Of a stretch of 64,000 bases of DNA, positions 1-9,236 are shown piece by piece. Source of the stretch: Streptomyces sulfonofaciens (GTDB taxonomy: Bacteria; Actinomycetota; Actinomycetes; Streptomycetales; Streptomycetaceae); the NCBI RefSeq assembly GCF_014656295.1, contig NZ_BNCD01000019.1, positions 84,509 to 148,508 of the forward strand. The letters run 5' to 3'. Every line of letters starts with the position of its first letter. The first letter of the stretch is position 1. Made by a program: the position numbers and the translations under genes. The notes under the pieces were generated by a model. It saw only the letters and a program-made list of their open reading frames with translations, made no database searches and was not told where the DNA came from.

Positions 1-3000
1 CTCACCCGGCTCCACACGAATACCACGCACCTTTATCTGATGATCACTACGCCCCAGGAACGTGATCTCCCCATCCCCATGACGCACACCCTGATCACCC
101 GTCCGATACAACCGACCACCGGACCGACCCGGATGAGGCACAAAAACATCCGCCGTCTTCCGCGGATCACCCCAATACCCACGAGCCAACCCGACACCGG
201 CAAGATACAAATCCCCCGGAACACCCACCGGAACCGGATTCAAATGATCATCCAACACCAACAACTCATTGTTGGCAATCGGAACACCCAACGGAACAGC
301 ACCCCGCTCGACATCCTCCACCACACACGTATGCGCCGTGGAATCAATCGACACCTCAGTCGCACCCCACTGGTTGTACAAACGCGCAGGCGTACCCCCC
401 AAACACTCGAAGAACCGCCCCACCACATACGGCTGCAACGCCTCACCACTCGACACCACATGCCGCAGACACCCAAGACCCCCAGCCCCAACACCAGCAC
501 CAGCACCAGCAACCTCGTCCAGGAACAGGTTGAGCATGCTCGGCACGAACTGCAGGACCGAGACCCGGTGCCGGACGGCGCTCTCCAGGATGGCGCGCGG
601 ATCGCGGTGGAGCCCCGCACCCAGCATGACCACGGTGGCACCGGTGATCAGCGGCCAGAACAACTCCACAGCGGAGTCGTCGAAACTGAGGATCGTCTTG
701 TGCAGAACCGTCTCACCCGGACCGATGCCATAACACTCCTGCATCCACCACATACGGTTCACCCACCCGCGGTGCGTACTCGCCACACCCTTGGGCCGAC
801 CCGTCGAACCCGACGTGAAATACACCGACACCAGATGATCCGGCAGGAGCGGGACGACCGGAGCCTCGGGCATCGACTCCGTCAGCACATCACACACCAC
901 CGCCCGCACACCGCAACCGACGAAATGCACCGCACGCCCCGCATCCGTACACACAAACCGGATACGGCCATCGGTCAACACCGTCACCGCACGCGCAGGA
1001 GGAACATCCGGATCCAACGGCACATAAGCACCACCGGCCTTCAGAACACCCAACAACGAGACGAGCATCTCCACCGAACGATCCATCCACAGACCCACCG
1101 GCACATCAGGCCCCACACCCAACCCCACCAGACGATGCGCCAACGCATTCGCCCGACCCACCACCTCCGCATACGACACCCGCTCACCATCAGCACCCAC
1201 CACCGCCACCGCATCCGGCGACCGCACCGCCTGCGCATCCACCAACTCGTGCAACAACCCATCCGGAAACACACCCCCCGTCCGATTGAACGCCTCGAAC
1301 GACTCCACCTCCCCGGGGGACACCAGGTCGATGCGGTCCACCGGGCGGTCGGGCTCACGAAGGGCCGTCTCCAGCAGCCTGATGTAGTGGTCGACCATGC
1401 GGCGCATCGTGTCCTCGTCGAAGAGCGCCGTGGAGTACTCCCAGATGAGGGTGATGCGGTCGCCCTCAGGGTGTTCCGCGAGACCGGTGCGCTGCTGGCT
1501 GCGGGGGATGACGACGATGTTGAGGTCCATCTTCGCCGTACCGTTGTGCCGCTCCAGCACGGTGCCCCCGACCCCGCCGAGGTCGAGGTCGGGCACGGAG
1601 GCGTTGTGGAAACTGAACATCACCTGGAAGAGCGGGTTGCGCGAGGGGTCGCGGGGCGGCCTGATGGCGTCCACCAACCGGTCGAGCGGCACGTCCTGCC
1701 AGTCGGAGCTGTCGACGATGACGCCGTGCACGCGCTTGCGCAGCGCGTCGAAGCCGGGTGCGCCGGACATGTCGATGTGCAGGGGGAGGGTGTTCACCAC
1801 CATGCCCAGCATCCGCTCGGTCTCGGCGAGGCGGCGGTTGGCGACACCGGTGCCGATCACCATGTCGTCCACCTGCGCGTAGCGGCCCATCAGCGCGGCG
1901 AAGCCGGACAGCATGGAACTGAACAGCGTGACCCCGGCCCCGCGGCTGGTCTCCTCCAGTGCGCGGGACAGCTTCGCCGGTAGTTCCACGCGCAGCGCGG
2001 CGCCGGAGAAGGACTGGTTGCGCGGACGCGGCCGGTCCGTCGGGAGGTCGAGGGTGAAGGGGGCTCCGTCCAGGTGCGCCTTCCAGTGGTCGATGTGCCG
2101 TTCGAGCACCTCGCCGCGCAGCCAGTCGCGCTGCCACACCGCGAAGTCGGCGTACTGGACCGCGGGCTCCGGCAGCGGCGAGGGGGCGCCCGCCGCGAAC
2201 GCGGTGTAGAGGGCGCGCATCTCGTCCAGGAGGCGGCCGAACGACCAGCCGTCGTGCACGAAGTGGTGCTCCACCTGGACCAGGGTGTGCAGGTCCGCGG
2301 CGTGCCGCACCAGCGCCCAGCGCACCAGGGGCGGCGAGGTCAGGTCGAAGGGCTGCTGGACGGCGTTCCGGAGCACCTCCTGGGTGCGCCGCTCCTGCTC
2401 GTCGGCGGGCAGCCCATCCAGGTCCGTCACCGGGAGGTGTACGGGCATGGGCGGCAGCGGCTGCTGGACGGGCGTGCCGTCCACGGCGGCGAACGCCGTG
2501 CGCATGACCTCGTGGCGCCGCACGATCTCGGTCAGCGTGCGGTGCAGCGCGTCCACGTCCAGCGGGCCGCGGAACTCCAGGGTGGCCTGGGCGTTGTAGG
2601 CCAGGTTGCCCGGCGAGAGCTGCTCCAGGAACCAGATCCGCTCCTGCGGGAAGGACAGGGGCAGCGGTCCCTTGCGGTCGGCCTTGCGCAGCGGCGGCAG
2701 GGCCGGGGCGGCGGTGCCCGGTCCGGCGAGCGCCTCGGCCATCGCCGCGACGGTCGGGCCCTTGTAGATGCCCGAGATCGGGAACTCGGTGGAGAACTCC
2801 CTACGGATCTGCGCCGCGAGGCGTCCCGCGTACAAGGAGTGGCCGCCGAGCGTGAAGAAGTCGTCGTGGATGCCCACGTCGTCCATGCCGAGCAGCTCCG
2901 CCACCATCTCGGCCAGCCGCCGCTGCACCGGCGTGCGGGCCGCGGCGTCGTCGTCCGCGCCGGTCAGCCCCAGCGACGCGCGGTCCGGGGCCGGCAGCGC

Positions 3001-4440
3001 CGCGCGGTCGAGCTTGCCGTTCGGGGTGAGGGGCAGCCGGTCGATGGTGACGATCGTCGGGACCATGTAGTGCGGCAGCCGGTCACGGGCGAAGTCCCGC
3101 AGTTCGAGGGGGCTCGCGCCGGGCGCCACCACGTAGGCCAGCAGGCCGTCCTGCTCCCCCACCGTGCCCACGACCACCGCCGTGTCCTGCACGTCGCGGT
3201 GGCGGCCCAGCACGGCCGCGACCTCGTCCGGCTCGATGCGGAAGCCGTGCAGCTTCACCTGCTGGTCGATGCGCCCGAGGAAGTCCAGCGCGCCGCCGGT
3301 GGTGCGCCGCACCAGGTCGCCGGTACGGTACACGCGCTCGCCTGGCCGGTCCGGGTCGGGGGCGAACCGGTCCGCCGTCAGGCCGGGACGGCCGATGTAG
3401 CCCCGTGCCACGCCCGCGCCGCCGATGGCCAGTTCGCCGGTGCCGCCGTCCGGCACGGGCCGCAGGTCGTCCCCCAGCACATGCAGGGTCGCGCCCTCGA
3501 TGGCACGCCCGATGTCCGGTTTGCCGCCACCCGGCTCGGCCTCGGCGTACGAGGCCCACACGGTGGTCTCGGTGGGACCGTAGGCGTTCAGGAGGCGGCG
3601 GCCCGGGGCCCACCGCTCCACCAGGTGCGGCGGAAGGGCCTCGCCGGCGCAGGTGATGACTTCGAGGTCGGGCAGCTCGGTGTGCGGCACCATGCCGAGC
3701 ACGCTGGGCGGAAGGGTGAGGTGGGTGATCCGGGCGTCCCTCAGGAACTCCCCGAGGCCGGGTCCGTAGAGGACGTCCCTGCGGGGCGGCAGGACCAGCG
3801 TGGCCCCCGAGCGCAGGGCCATCGTCAGCTCGAACACGGATGCGTCGAAGCTCGGCGACGCGAACTGCAGCACCCGTTTGCCGGGCGTGATCCCGTAGGC
3901 GGCGACCTGGGCCCGGGCGAGGTTGGCCAGGGACCCGTGGGTGAGCGTCACACCCTTCGGCCGGCCGGTGGAGCCGGACGTGTAGATCACGTAGGCAGCG
4001 GAGTCCGGGGCGGGCGCCTCGGCCGGGGCGGCGGACGGCTCCCCCGTGCCGCCGGCCGGGTCCAGCACCGGTACGCCGCAGGTGCGCAGCCAGGGGGCGG
4101 CCGTGCCGTGGGCCAGCAGAAGCTGCGCGCCCGAGTCGCTGATCATGTAGGCCAGCCGGTCCTGCGGGTACGACGGGTCCAGTGGCAGCCAGGCGGCACC
4201 GGCCCGGATGACGGAGACCACCGAGACGACCAGGTCGAACGAGGGTTCGAGGAAGACGCCGACGATGGAGCCGGGGCGCACACCCTGCGCGTGCAGGCGG
4301 GTGGCCAGCCGTGCCGACGCCTCCTCCAGACCGGCATAGGTCAGCCGCTGGTCGGCCAGTTCGACTGCCACGCTTGAAGGTGTCGCGGCGACCTGACGGA
4401 GGAACATCTCCAGGAACATCCCGGATTCTTCGTGGACCAC
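1..4440 (-). CDS. Non-ribosomal peptide synthetase, A-PCP-C-A, 3' end outside window
   Basis: A multimodular NRPS assembling a peptide by thiotemplate chemistry. Reading right to left, an adenylation domain (core YTSGSTGRPKG) is followed by a carrier protein (LGGHSLYAGRL, Ser carries phosphopantetheine), a condensation domain with HHFVHDG, and a second adenylation domain (FTSGSTGRPKG) cut by the window edge. With no condensation domain first, this is an initiation module plus an extension module. Specificity residues read by eye are D-A-F-T-T-A-A-V-W for A1 (closest in style to aromatic codes such as GrsA) and D-D-V-Q-V-S-Q-I-D for A2 (not recognised). The GTG at 4440 is preceded by AGGGAG at 6 nt; an ATG at 4419 is the alternative. 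No MbtH homologue or thioesterase is in view. The export gene lies just upstream on the same strand. The product is unknown. Confidence 0.95.
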   Translation of the reverse strand, partial: MVHEESGMFLEMFLRQVAATPSSVAVELADQRLTYAGLEEASARLATRLHAQGVRPGSIVGVFLEPSFDLVVSVVSVIRAGAAWLPLDPSYPQDRLAYMISDSGAQLLLAHGTAAPWLRTCGVPVLDPAGGTGEPSAAPAEAPAPDSAAYVIYTSGSTGRPKGVTLTHGSLANLARAQVAAYGITPGKRVLQFASPSFDASVFELTMALRSGATLVLPPRRDVLYGPGLGEFLRDARITHLTLPPSVLGMVPHTELPDLEVITCAGEALPPHLVERWAPGRRLLNAYGPTETTVWASYAEAEPGGGKPDIGRAIEGATLHVLGDDLRPVPDGGTGELAIGGAGVARGYIGRPGLTADRFAPDPDRPGERVYRTGDLVRRTTGGALDFLGRIDQQVKLHGFRIEPDEVAAVLGRHRDVQDTAVVVGTVGEQDGLLAYVVAPGASPLELRDFARDRLPHYMVPTIVTIDRLPLTPNGKLDRAALPAPDRASLGLTGADDDAAARTPVQRRLAEMVAELLGMDDVGIHDDFFTLGGHSLYAGRLAAQIRREFSTEFPISGIYKGPTVAAMAEALAGPGTAAPALPPLRKADRKGPLPLSFPQERIWFLEQLSPGNLAYNAQATLEFRGPLDVDALHRTLTEIVRRHEVMRTAFAAVDGTPVQQPLPPMPVHLPVTDLDGLPADEQERRTQEVLRNAVQQPFDLTSPPLVRWALVRHAADLHTLVQVEHHFVHDGWSFGRLLDEMRALYTAFAAGAPSPLPEPAVQYADFAVWQRDWLRGEVLERHIDHWKAHLDGAPFTLDLPTDRPRPRNQSFSGAALRVELPAKLSRALEETSRGAGVTLFSSMLSGFAALMGRYAQVDDMVIGTGVANRRLAETERMLGMVVNTLPLHIDMSGAPGFDALRKRVHGVIVDSSDWQDVPLDRLVDAIRPPRDPSRNPLFQVMFSFHNASVPDLDLGGVGGTVLERHNGTAKMDLNIVVIPRSQQRTGLAEHPEGDRITLIWEYSTALFDEDTMRRMVDHYIRLLETALREPDRPVDRIDLVSPGEVESFEAFNRTGGVFPDGLLHELVDAQAVRSPDAVAVVGADGERVSYAEVVGRANALAHRLVGLGVGPDVPVGLWMDRSVEMLVSLLGVLKAGGAYVPLDPDVPPARAVTVLTDGRIRFVCTDAGRAVHFVGCGVRAVVCDVLTESMPEAPVVPLLPDHLVSVYFTSGSTGRPKGVASTHRGWVNRMWWMQECYGIGPGETVLHKTILSFDDSAVELFWPLITGATVVMLGAGLHRDPRAILESAVRHRVSVLQFVPSMLNLFLDEVAGAGAGVGAGGLGCLRHVVSSGEALQPYVVGRFFECLGGTPARLYNQWGATEVSIDSTAHTCVVEDVERGAVPLGVPIANNELLVLDDHLNPVPVGVPGDLYLAGVGLARGYWGDPRKTADVFVPHPGRSGGRLYRTGDQGVRHGDGEITFLGRSDHQIKVRGIRVEPGE

Positions 4441-4881
4441 GGAAGTCTCCCTGAGGGTTCGGACAGCTCGGCGGACGGCTGCGGGCATGGGCGGAGGACG
4501 TCGGGCGCGCGGCGGCGCCGCCGGGTGCACGGCTCCGCCCGCGCCGGCCACGGCGTGGTCGGCCGGAGCCGCGTATGGGGCTTGGGGGAACGGTGCGGCC
4601 GGTGATCGGCCCCCGGTCGTCGGGGGCGTCCCGACGGGTGTACACCGGGGTCTCGGCGCGGTTTGGAGGCACCGGGCGGCCCTGGGGCCTGCGGGCCGGG
4701 GCGGGGCAGCGCCGGGAGGTATCGGGCTGTGGCGGTGAGTGGGGAGTGGGGGGAGGCGGGCAGGTTCGCTGCCCGGTTGTCCTCAAGCTAGCCGCGGCCC
4801 AGGACCGCCACAGGCACTTCGCAGGCACTTCGACCGGCAACTTCCGCCTGCCGTGCGGCACCTGAGGCACATGGGCGCGCT

Positions 4882-4976
4882 TCGGCAGCCACCGGCCCGG
4901 CAGGGTCCGACCGGGGCCGGCCGGGCACTCACCGGCTCGGGCACGGACCGGGTCGGCAGCCACCGGCCCGGCAGGG
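4882..4976. repeat. Two copies of a 24-bp direct repeat in the 600-bp gap upstream of the NRPS
   Basis: The stretch 4441-5044 has no convincing gene on either strand. It carries two identical 24-bp copies at 4882-4905 and 4953-4976 (both begin TCGGCAGCCACCGGCCC), 71 bp apart. They sit between the MFS stop and the NRPS start, so they could be regulatory or simple duplication; nothing distinguishes these. Confidence 0.6.
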
Positions 4977-5044
4977 CACGCGCCTGCCCCGGCGCGCACC
5001 GCCGCGGCTTCGGCTTCGGCGCACACCGCCCGTGGCTTCGGACC

Positions 5045-6349
5045 TCAGACCTTCGTCCGGGCCGGGGCGCCCGCCTGCTCCGGCAGTCCGTGGCGCCTCA
5101 GCAGGGGCGAGGGCAGCAACCACACCCAGGCGGTGAGGGCGCCGGCCGCCGCCACCCACAGGGTGGGACGCAGCCCCGCCACCGTGGCGAGCGTGCCTCC
5201 CAGGAGGGACGCGAGGGGCCGGGTGCCGAGGTTGACTGCCTGGTAGGCGCCGAACACACCGGAGCGCAGGTCGTCCGGGACGTGCACGGCGAAGATCGTG
5301 GCCAGCGAGATGTCGATCCAGATCACACCGAGCCCGGAGGTGAACTGGGCGCAGACCAGCAGGCCCAGGACGAGCCGCTGCGGGCCGCCGGCCGCCGGCA
5401 CCAGCAGCATCGGGGCGGCGAAGACGACACAGCCCAGGGCGAACCCGCGCCCCACCCCTATCCGTGCGAGCAGCCGGGTGGCACAGGTGGCACCGAGCAG
5501 GGCCCCCAGGGCCCCGGCGCCGAGAACGGCCCCGATCAGGCCCGGGTCGAGGTGCAGCGCCTTCGTGGCGTACAGCACGAAGAGCGTCGATCCGATGAAG
5601 GTGAAGAAGTTCACGGTCGCCGTGGCGGCGAGTGCGGGCCTGATCACCGCGGAGCGCAGGATGAAACCGCCCGCTGCGGCGAACGGCCGGCCCGTGCGGG
5701 GCGCCGGCGGAGGTTCGACGGGGGCGACCCGGGCCAGTGAGAAGGCGGAGGCGAGGAAGGTGGCGGCGTCCGCCAACAGGCTCAGCGGCGCCGAGAGCCA
5801 CTGCACCAGCAGGCCGCCGACGCTCGGTCCGACGACCTTCGCCATGGCGCGGCCGCCGCTGGCCAGGGCGTTGCCCGCGACATACCGGTCCGCGGGGACC
5901 AGGGCCTTGAAGACATGGGGGTTGGACACCTCGAAGAAGACGGACAGCGTCCCCACCGTGAAGGAGACCGCGTACAGGTGCCAGAGCGTGAGGAGTCCGA
6001 GGGCGGCGGCGACCGGGACGGTCACCAGCACCGCCGCGCGGGCGAGGTCGGCGGCCAGCATGACGTGCCGGCGCCGGCGCCGGCGATCGGCCCACTGGCC
6101 GGCGGGCAGGCCGAGCAGCAGGGTGGGCAGCCAGGCCGCCGCGCCCAGGAACCCCATGGCCGCGGCGTCGGCGTGCAGCACGGTGACGCCGATCAGCGGA
6201 ATGGCCAGGGCGGATATCTGGTCGCCGAGGCCGGAGACGGTCTGTCCCGTCCAGTAGCGCCGGAAACCGGGCTGTCTGAGCAGGTCCGGAATCCGCGGGC
6301 CCCGTGTGCGCCCTGGGGTGGTCGGGGCGTCGGTGGAACGAGCGTCCAT
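5045..6349 (-). CDS. MFS transporter, probable exporter of the NRPS product
   Basis: A 434-aa integral membrane protein of the major facilitator superfamily, drug:H+ antiporter type. Multiple hydrophobic segments run from about residue 45 to the end, and the loop 2-3 signature is visible as GQWADRR (residues 84-90). The full length is consistent with 12 helices. The ATG at 6349 is preceded by AAAGGA at 9 nt. It lies 600 bp upstream of the NRPS on the same strand, which suggests efflux or self-resistance for the peptide. That role is inferred from position; the family itself is clear. Confidence 0.88.
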   Translation of the reverse strand: MDARSTDAPTTPGRTRGPRIPDLLRQPGFRRYWTGQTVSGLGDQISALAIPLIGVTVLHADAAAMGFLGAAAWLPTLLLGLPAGQWADRRRRRRHVMLAADLARAAVLVTVPVAAALGLLTLWHLYAVSFTVGTLSVFFEVSNPHVFKALVPADRYVAGNALASGGRAMAKVVGPSVGGLLVQWLSAPLSLLADAATFLASAFSLARVAPVEPPPAPRTGRPFAAAGGFILRSAVIRPALAATATVNFFTFIGSTLFVLYATKALHLDPGLIGAVLGAGALGALLGATCATRLLARIGVGRGFALGCVVFAAPMLLVPAAGGPQRLVLGLLVCAQFTSGLGVIWIDISLATIFAVHVPDDLRSGVFGAYQAVNLGTRPLASLLGGTLATVAGLRPTLWVAAAGALTAWVWLLPSPLLRRHGLPEQAGAPARTKV

Positions 6350-6914
6350 ACCTGTGGGTCCTTTGCAGTCGTGTGGTGTGCGCCGTCGGGTACGGGACGC
6401 GGCGCTGCCGGGGTCCACCGCCGCCGACCGGTTCTTCCACGGCCCGGGGCCGGGCCCGTTGCCCGGCTCTCCGGGCAGGGGCCGCGGGCATCGGGACGGC
6501 GGACTTGCGGCCCGCACCCGGTCCGGGCAGGTGCCGGGGCCTGACGGGGGCGGCCGGCCGACAGGGGGCCCGCGGCCGCGGGCGCGGCAGTGGCAGCCGG
6601 TGTGTCCGGGGCGCGCAGTGCCCGGTGTGCTCTCCGGGCGGGCGCGGCACACCGATGTTCGCACACGCGTGCAGTGCCGCCACCCGGCACGAGGGACCGG
6701 ACGGCCGGATCGCGGGGCCCGGCAGGGGCGGCCACGGTCCACCGGCGACCGCCGAATCACGAGGGTGCAGCCATTACGCCGCTTTCCTCCCCGTGTCGCT
6801 TTCGTGCCAGGCACGTTGCTGAGGTATCCGCCCGGTCGCTGACACCCCGTCCGCGCGGCCAAGCTGGACTCGACCCGAGGACATGGCTCTCTCCACGACG
6901 GAAGGGGAACTGTC
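6350..6914. other. Divergent intergenic region, no gene seen
   Basis: This 565-bp stretch separates the minus-strand MFS gene from the plus-strand peptide/LuxR/STAND operon and must hold both promoters. It is very GC-rich up to about 6770 and slightly less so between 6770 and 6860. No ORF in it has convincing codon bias, and I could not fix a -10 or -35 element. Confidence 0.5.
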
Positions 6915-7082
6915 ATGCAGAGCTCGTCGATGTTCGCGCGCCTCACCCTGGCGGCGTTCCTGGTCCTTTCGGCCATCGGGGCGTTCGGTGACCTCCAGGG
7001 CCTGCACGGGGCTGATACCGGCGCCCCGACGGAGTCCGGAGTGCCCGACAACTCCGTGGACGACACCTCGTGGGGCGGCTGA
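6915..7082 (+). CDS. Small secreted-looking peptide, 55 aa
   Basis: A short ORF with ATG at 6915 and a GGGGA ribosome site 6 nt upstream. The peptide begins with a polar MQSSS, has a hydrophobic run (LTLAAFLVLSAIGAFG, about residues 10-25) and ends in an acidic polar tail finishing DDTSWGG. This resembles a signal peptide followed by a roughly 25-30 aa exported peptide. I do not recognise the family. It sits 59 nt upstream of a HTH-only LuxR gene and an XRE-STAND gene on the same strand, so a signalling or structural peptide role is possible but is inference. No cysteines are present, so a disulfide or lanthionine peptide is unlikely. Confidence 0.6.
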   Translation: MQSSSMFARLTLAAFLVLSAIGAFGDLQGLHGADTGAPTESGVPDNSVDDTSWGG

Positions 7083-7141
7083 GCCCCCGGCCCTGCACCC
7101 GTCCGTGCGCGCCCGGTACCGACCCAGACACAAGGGCATCG

Positions 7142-7495
7142 ATGACTGACCGAAGTGGCTCCAGGCCCGCACTCACCCCCCGGGAGGGGCAGGTCCTCAG
7201 CCTCCTCGTCGACGGTGGGACGTACTGGAGCATCGCCCGTCACCTGGGCATCAGCCCGCACACCGTTGACACCTATCTGCGCCGCCTGCGCGGCAAGACG
7301 GGGGCGGCCAACCGGACGCAACTCATCGTCTGGGCCCTCAGCGCCACCGGGCCCCCCGGGGCCCGGCACGCCTCAGGGGAGATCGACACCGGGCCCGCGG
7401 GACGGCCGGCCCCCGAGGCCCCCGAGGCGGCACCGGTGAGCGGACCCGCTTTACCGGCAACGCCCCGCAGCACCATCCCGGCGCAGGAACGCTGA
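7142..7495 (+). CDS. HTH-only LuxR/NarL-type regulator
   Basis: A 117-aa protein consisting almost entirely of a LuxR-type DNA-binding domain (residues 10-70, with LTPREGQVLSLL and the recognition helix around SPHTVDTYLRRL) followed by a Pro/Ala-rich tail. There is no receiver or ligand-binding domain, so activity is probably set by abundance or a partner. The ATG at 7142 follows AAGGGC. The stop is 12 nt before the next ORF, so the two are almost certainly co-transcribed with the upstream peptide gene. The DNA-binding call is clear; targets are unknown. Confidence 0.85.
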   Translation: MTDRSGSRPALTPREGQVLSLLVDGGTYWSIARHLGISPHTVDTYLRRLRGKTGAANRTQLIVWALSATGPPGARHASGEIDTGPAGRPAPEAPEAAPVSGPALPATPRSTIPAQER

Positions 7496-7507
7496 CGTAG
7501 GGACGCC

Positions 7508-8971
7508 ATGGACGATGAGCAGACCCTCAGATCCTTCAGCCAGCTTCTGAGAACGCACCGGCAACGGGCGGGGCTGACCCAGCAGCACCTTGCGGACCTC
7601 GCGACGGTGAGCGTCCGCGCCGTGCGCAACCTGGAGCGGGGCACCGTACGCGCGCCCCGCCTGGAGACCGTCAGACTGCTCGCGGCCGGACTGGGGCTGC
7701 GGGCCGCGGAGCGCGCGGTACTGATCGAGGCGGCGTCGAACGGGCCCCGGCACCGCGCCGCCGCCCCCGCGCGGTACCGGCTCGATCCCTCGCCCCTGTG
7801 GGCCACGACGGGCGCCGTGGTGGGCCGGGAGGCGGAGATCGCCACCCTGGTCGAACTCCTCGGACTGCCGGGCCAGCGGCTCGTGACGGTGGTGGGGGTC
7901 GGCGGGGTCGGCAAGACGCGCGTGGCCGCGGAGGCCGTGAGCCGCTGCGCCCGCGCCCAGGACCTGCCCGCCCGCTGGCTGACCCAGGCGGAACCGGACC
8001 GCGACGTACCGGAAGCGGGTGCGGTGCCGCCCGGCCGTGCGGCACCGGCGGGCGCCACGCCGCCCCGTCCGGGGGCCGACGCGTTCGGCCCGCCGCACGG
8101 ACGCCTCGTACCGGACGGGCCGGCCGGCGCCTTCGCTCCGCGGGGCCCGCTCGCCTCCGTGCACCCGCATGTGCCGCGGGAGGCGCTCGCCTTCGGCGAG
8201 GACGGGTTCCGCGCGGCACGCACCCTCGGTGAGATCGCCTCCGACATCGACGACCGTCCCGCCCTGCTGGCGCTGGACGATCTGGAGGCGTGCGGTGTCG
8301 GTGTCGGCCAGGCCATGGAGCTGATGCTGCGCTGTCCGCGGCTGCGCCTGCTGGTCACCGCCTCGGCCCCCATCGGCGTCCCGCACGAGCAGGTGCTGCC
8401 GCTGGCCCCGCTGCCGGTGCCGTGCGCCTCGGACGAGGCGGACCCGGTGCGCCTGGCGCGTAACCCCGCGGTGCGGCTGCTGGCCAGCCACATCAGGCGC
8501 TTCGACCCCGCCTTCCGGCTGGGCGGGGGCAACGCGGGCGTCGTCGCGCAACTCTGCCGGGCCCTCGACGGACTGCCGAGGAGCCTGGAGTACGCGGGCT
8601 CCTGGTCCCTCGTCCGCTCTCTCGAACAGCTCCTCGACGAGGCGCGGCTTGACCCGTTCCACACACCCCCTCCCCCGACCTCGCTCCTGCGTCCCCGGCA
8701 CCCTTGCCAGGGGCTGCGGCGGACCATCGCACGACTGGAACCGCGCGTGCGCTCCCTCCTCGCCGCCATGGCGCGCCGGGCCGGCGCCTGGTCCATCGGT
8801 GAGGCGGCCGCGCGGGCCGGGCTCGACGAACGGGAGGCGACGTCGATGCTGCACACGCTGGTCACCCTGGGCCTGTTGAGGACGGTCACGGAGAGCGGAG
8901 GCGAACGGCGCTTCGTCGCGCTGCGCCAGGTGCAGCACCTGTACGCGGCACTGCCCGCGGCCGTCTGCTGA
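7508..8971 (+). CDS. XRE-family HTH fused to a STAND/NB-ARC-like ATPase
   Basis: A 487-aa regulator. Residues 1-70 form an XRE helix-turn-helix (LTQQHLADLATVSVRAVRNLE). A P-loop NTPase follows with Walker A GVGGVGKT (130-137) and Walker B ALLALDDLE (about 253-261), then the STAND-typical stretch ending GVPHEQVLPLAPLP and a C-terminal winged-helix-like region. Unlike AfsR-type relatives it lacks a long TPR or WD sensor tail, so the input signal is not obvious. It closes the operon begun by the small peptide and LuxR genes. A role in controlling the neighbouring NRPS is plausible but unproven. Confidence 0.85.
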   Translation: MDDEQTLRSFSQLLRTHRQRAGLTQQHLADLATVSVRAVRNLERGTVRAPRLETVRLLAAGLGLRAAERAVLIEAASNGPRHRAAAPARYRLDPSPLWATTGAVVGREAEIATLVELLGLPGQRLVTVVGVGGVGKTRVAAEAVSRCARAQDLPARWLTQAEPDRDVPEAGAVPPGRAAPAGATPPRPGADAFGPPHGRLVPDGPAGAFAPRGPLASVHPHVPREALAFGEDGFRAARTLGEIASDIDDRPALLALDDLEACGVGVGQAMELMLRCPRLRLLVTASAPIGVPHEQVLPLAPLPVPCASDEADPVRLARNPAVRLLASHIRRFDPAFRLGGGNAGVVAQLCRALDGLPRSLEYAGSWSLVRSLEQLLDEARLDPFHTPPPPTSLLRPRHPCQGLRRTIARLEPRVRSLLAAMARRAGAWSIGEAAARAGLDEREATSMLHTLVTLGLLRTVTESGGERRFVALRQVQHLYAALPAAVC

Positions 8972-9002
8972 CGGGGCGGTGCGCCCCGTGGGCCGCACCG
9001 CC

Positions 9003-9026
9003 CGGCGCGGCGCCGGGGCCGCGCCG
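9003..9026 (+). terminator. GC-rich hairpin after the STAND gene
   Basis: Arms CGGCGCGG (9003-9010) and CCGCGCCG (9019-9026) pair perfectly around an 8-nt loop, 31 nt after the stop at 8971. There is no U-tract, as is common for Streptomyces terminators. The rest of 8972-9236 holds no gene. Confidence 0.5.
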
Positions 9027-9236
9027 TCCGCTCCGGCTCCGGGACGCCCTCGGGTCGGGCACCCGGGCGAGGGTCCGGCCGGTCACCGTGCCAGGCGGCA
9101 GGTGCGGTCTGGTGCGCCGCGGGATCCGTCGGCCGGCGGCCGGTCGCGGGTGTCAGGGGGGAGCGGTCCCGAGCACGCTCGCCGCGCCGACCGGCCGGTG
9201 GACAACGTTGCCACCGAGTCGGGGCCGGATGGCGCC

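Noticed and set aside
40..1983. Long plus-strand ORF (647 codons)
   Set aside because: It is antisense to the NRPS; its translation is His/Arg/Thr-rich with no domain, while the minus frame carries complete adenylation and condensation motifs.
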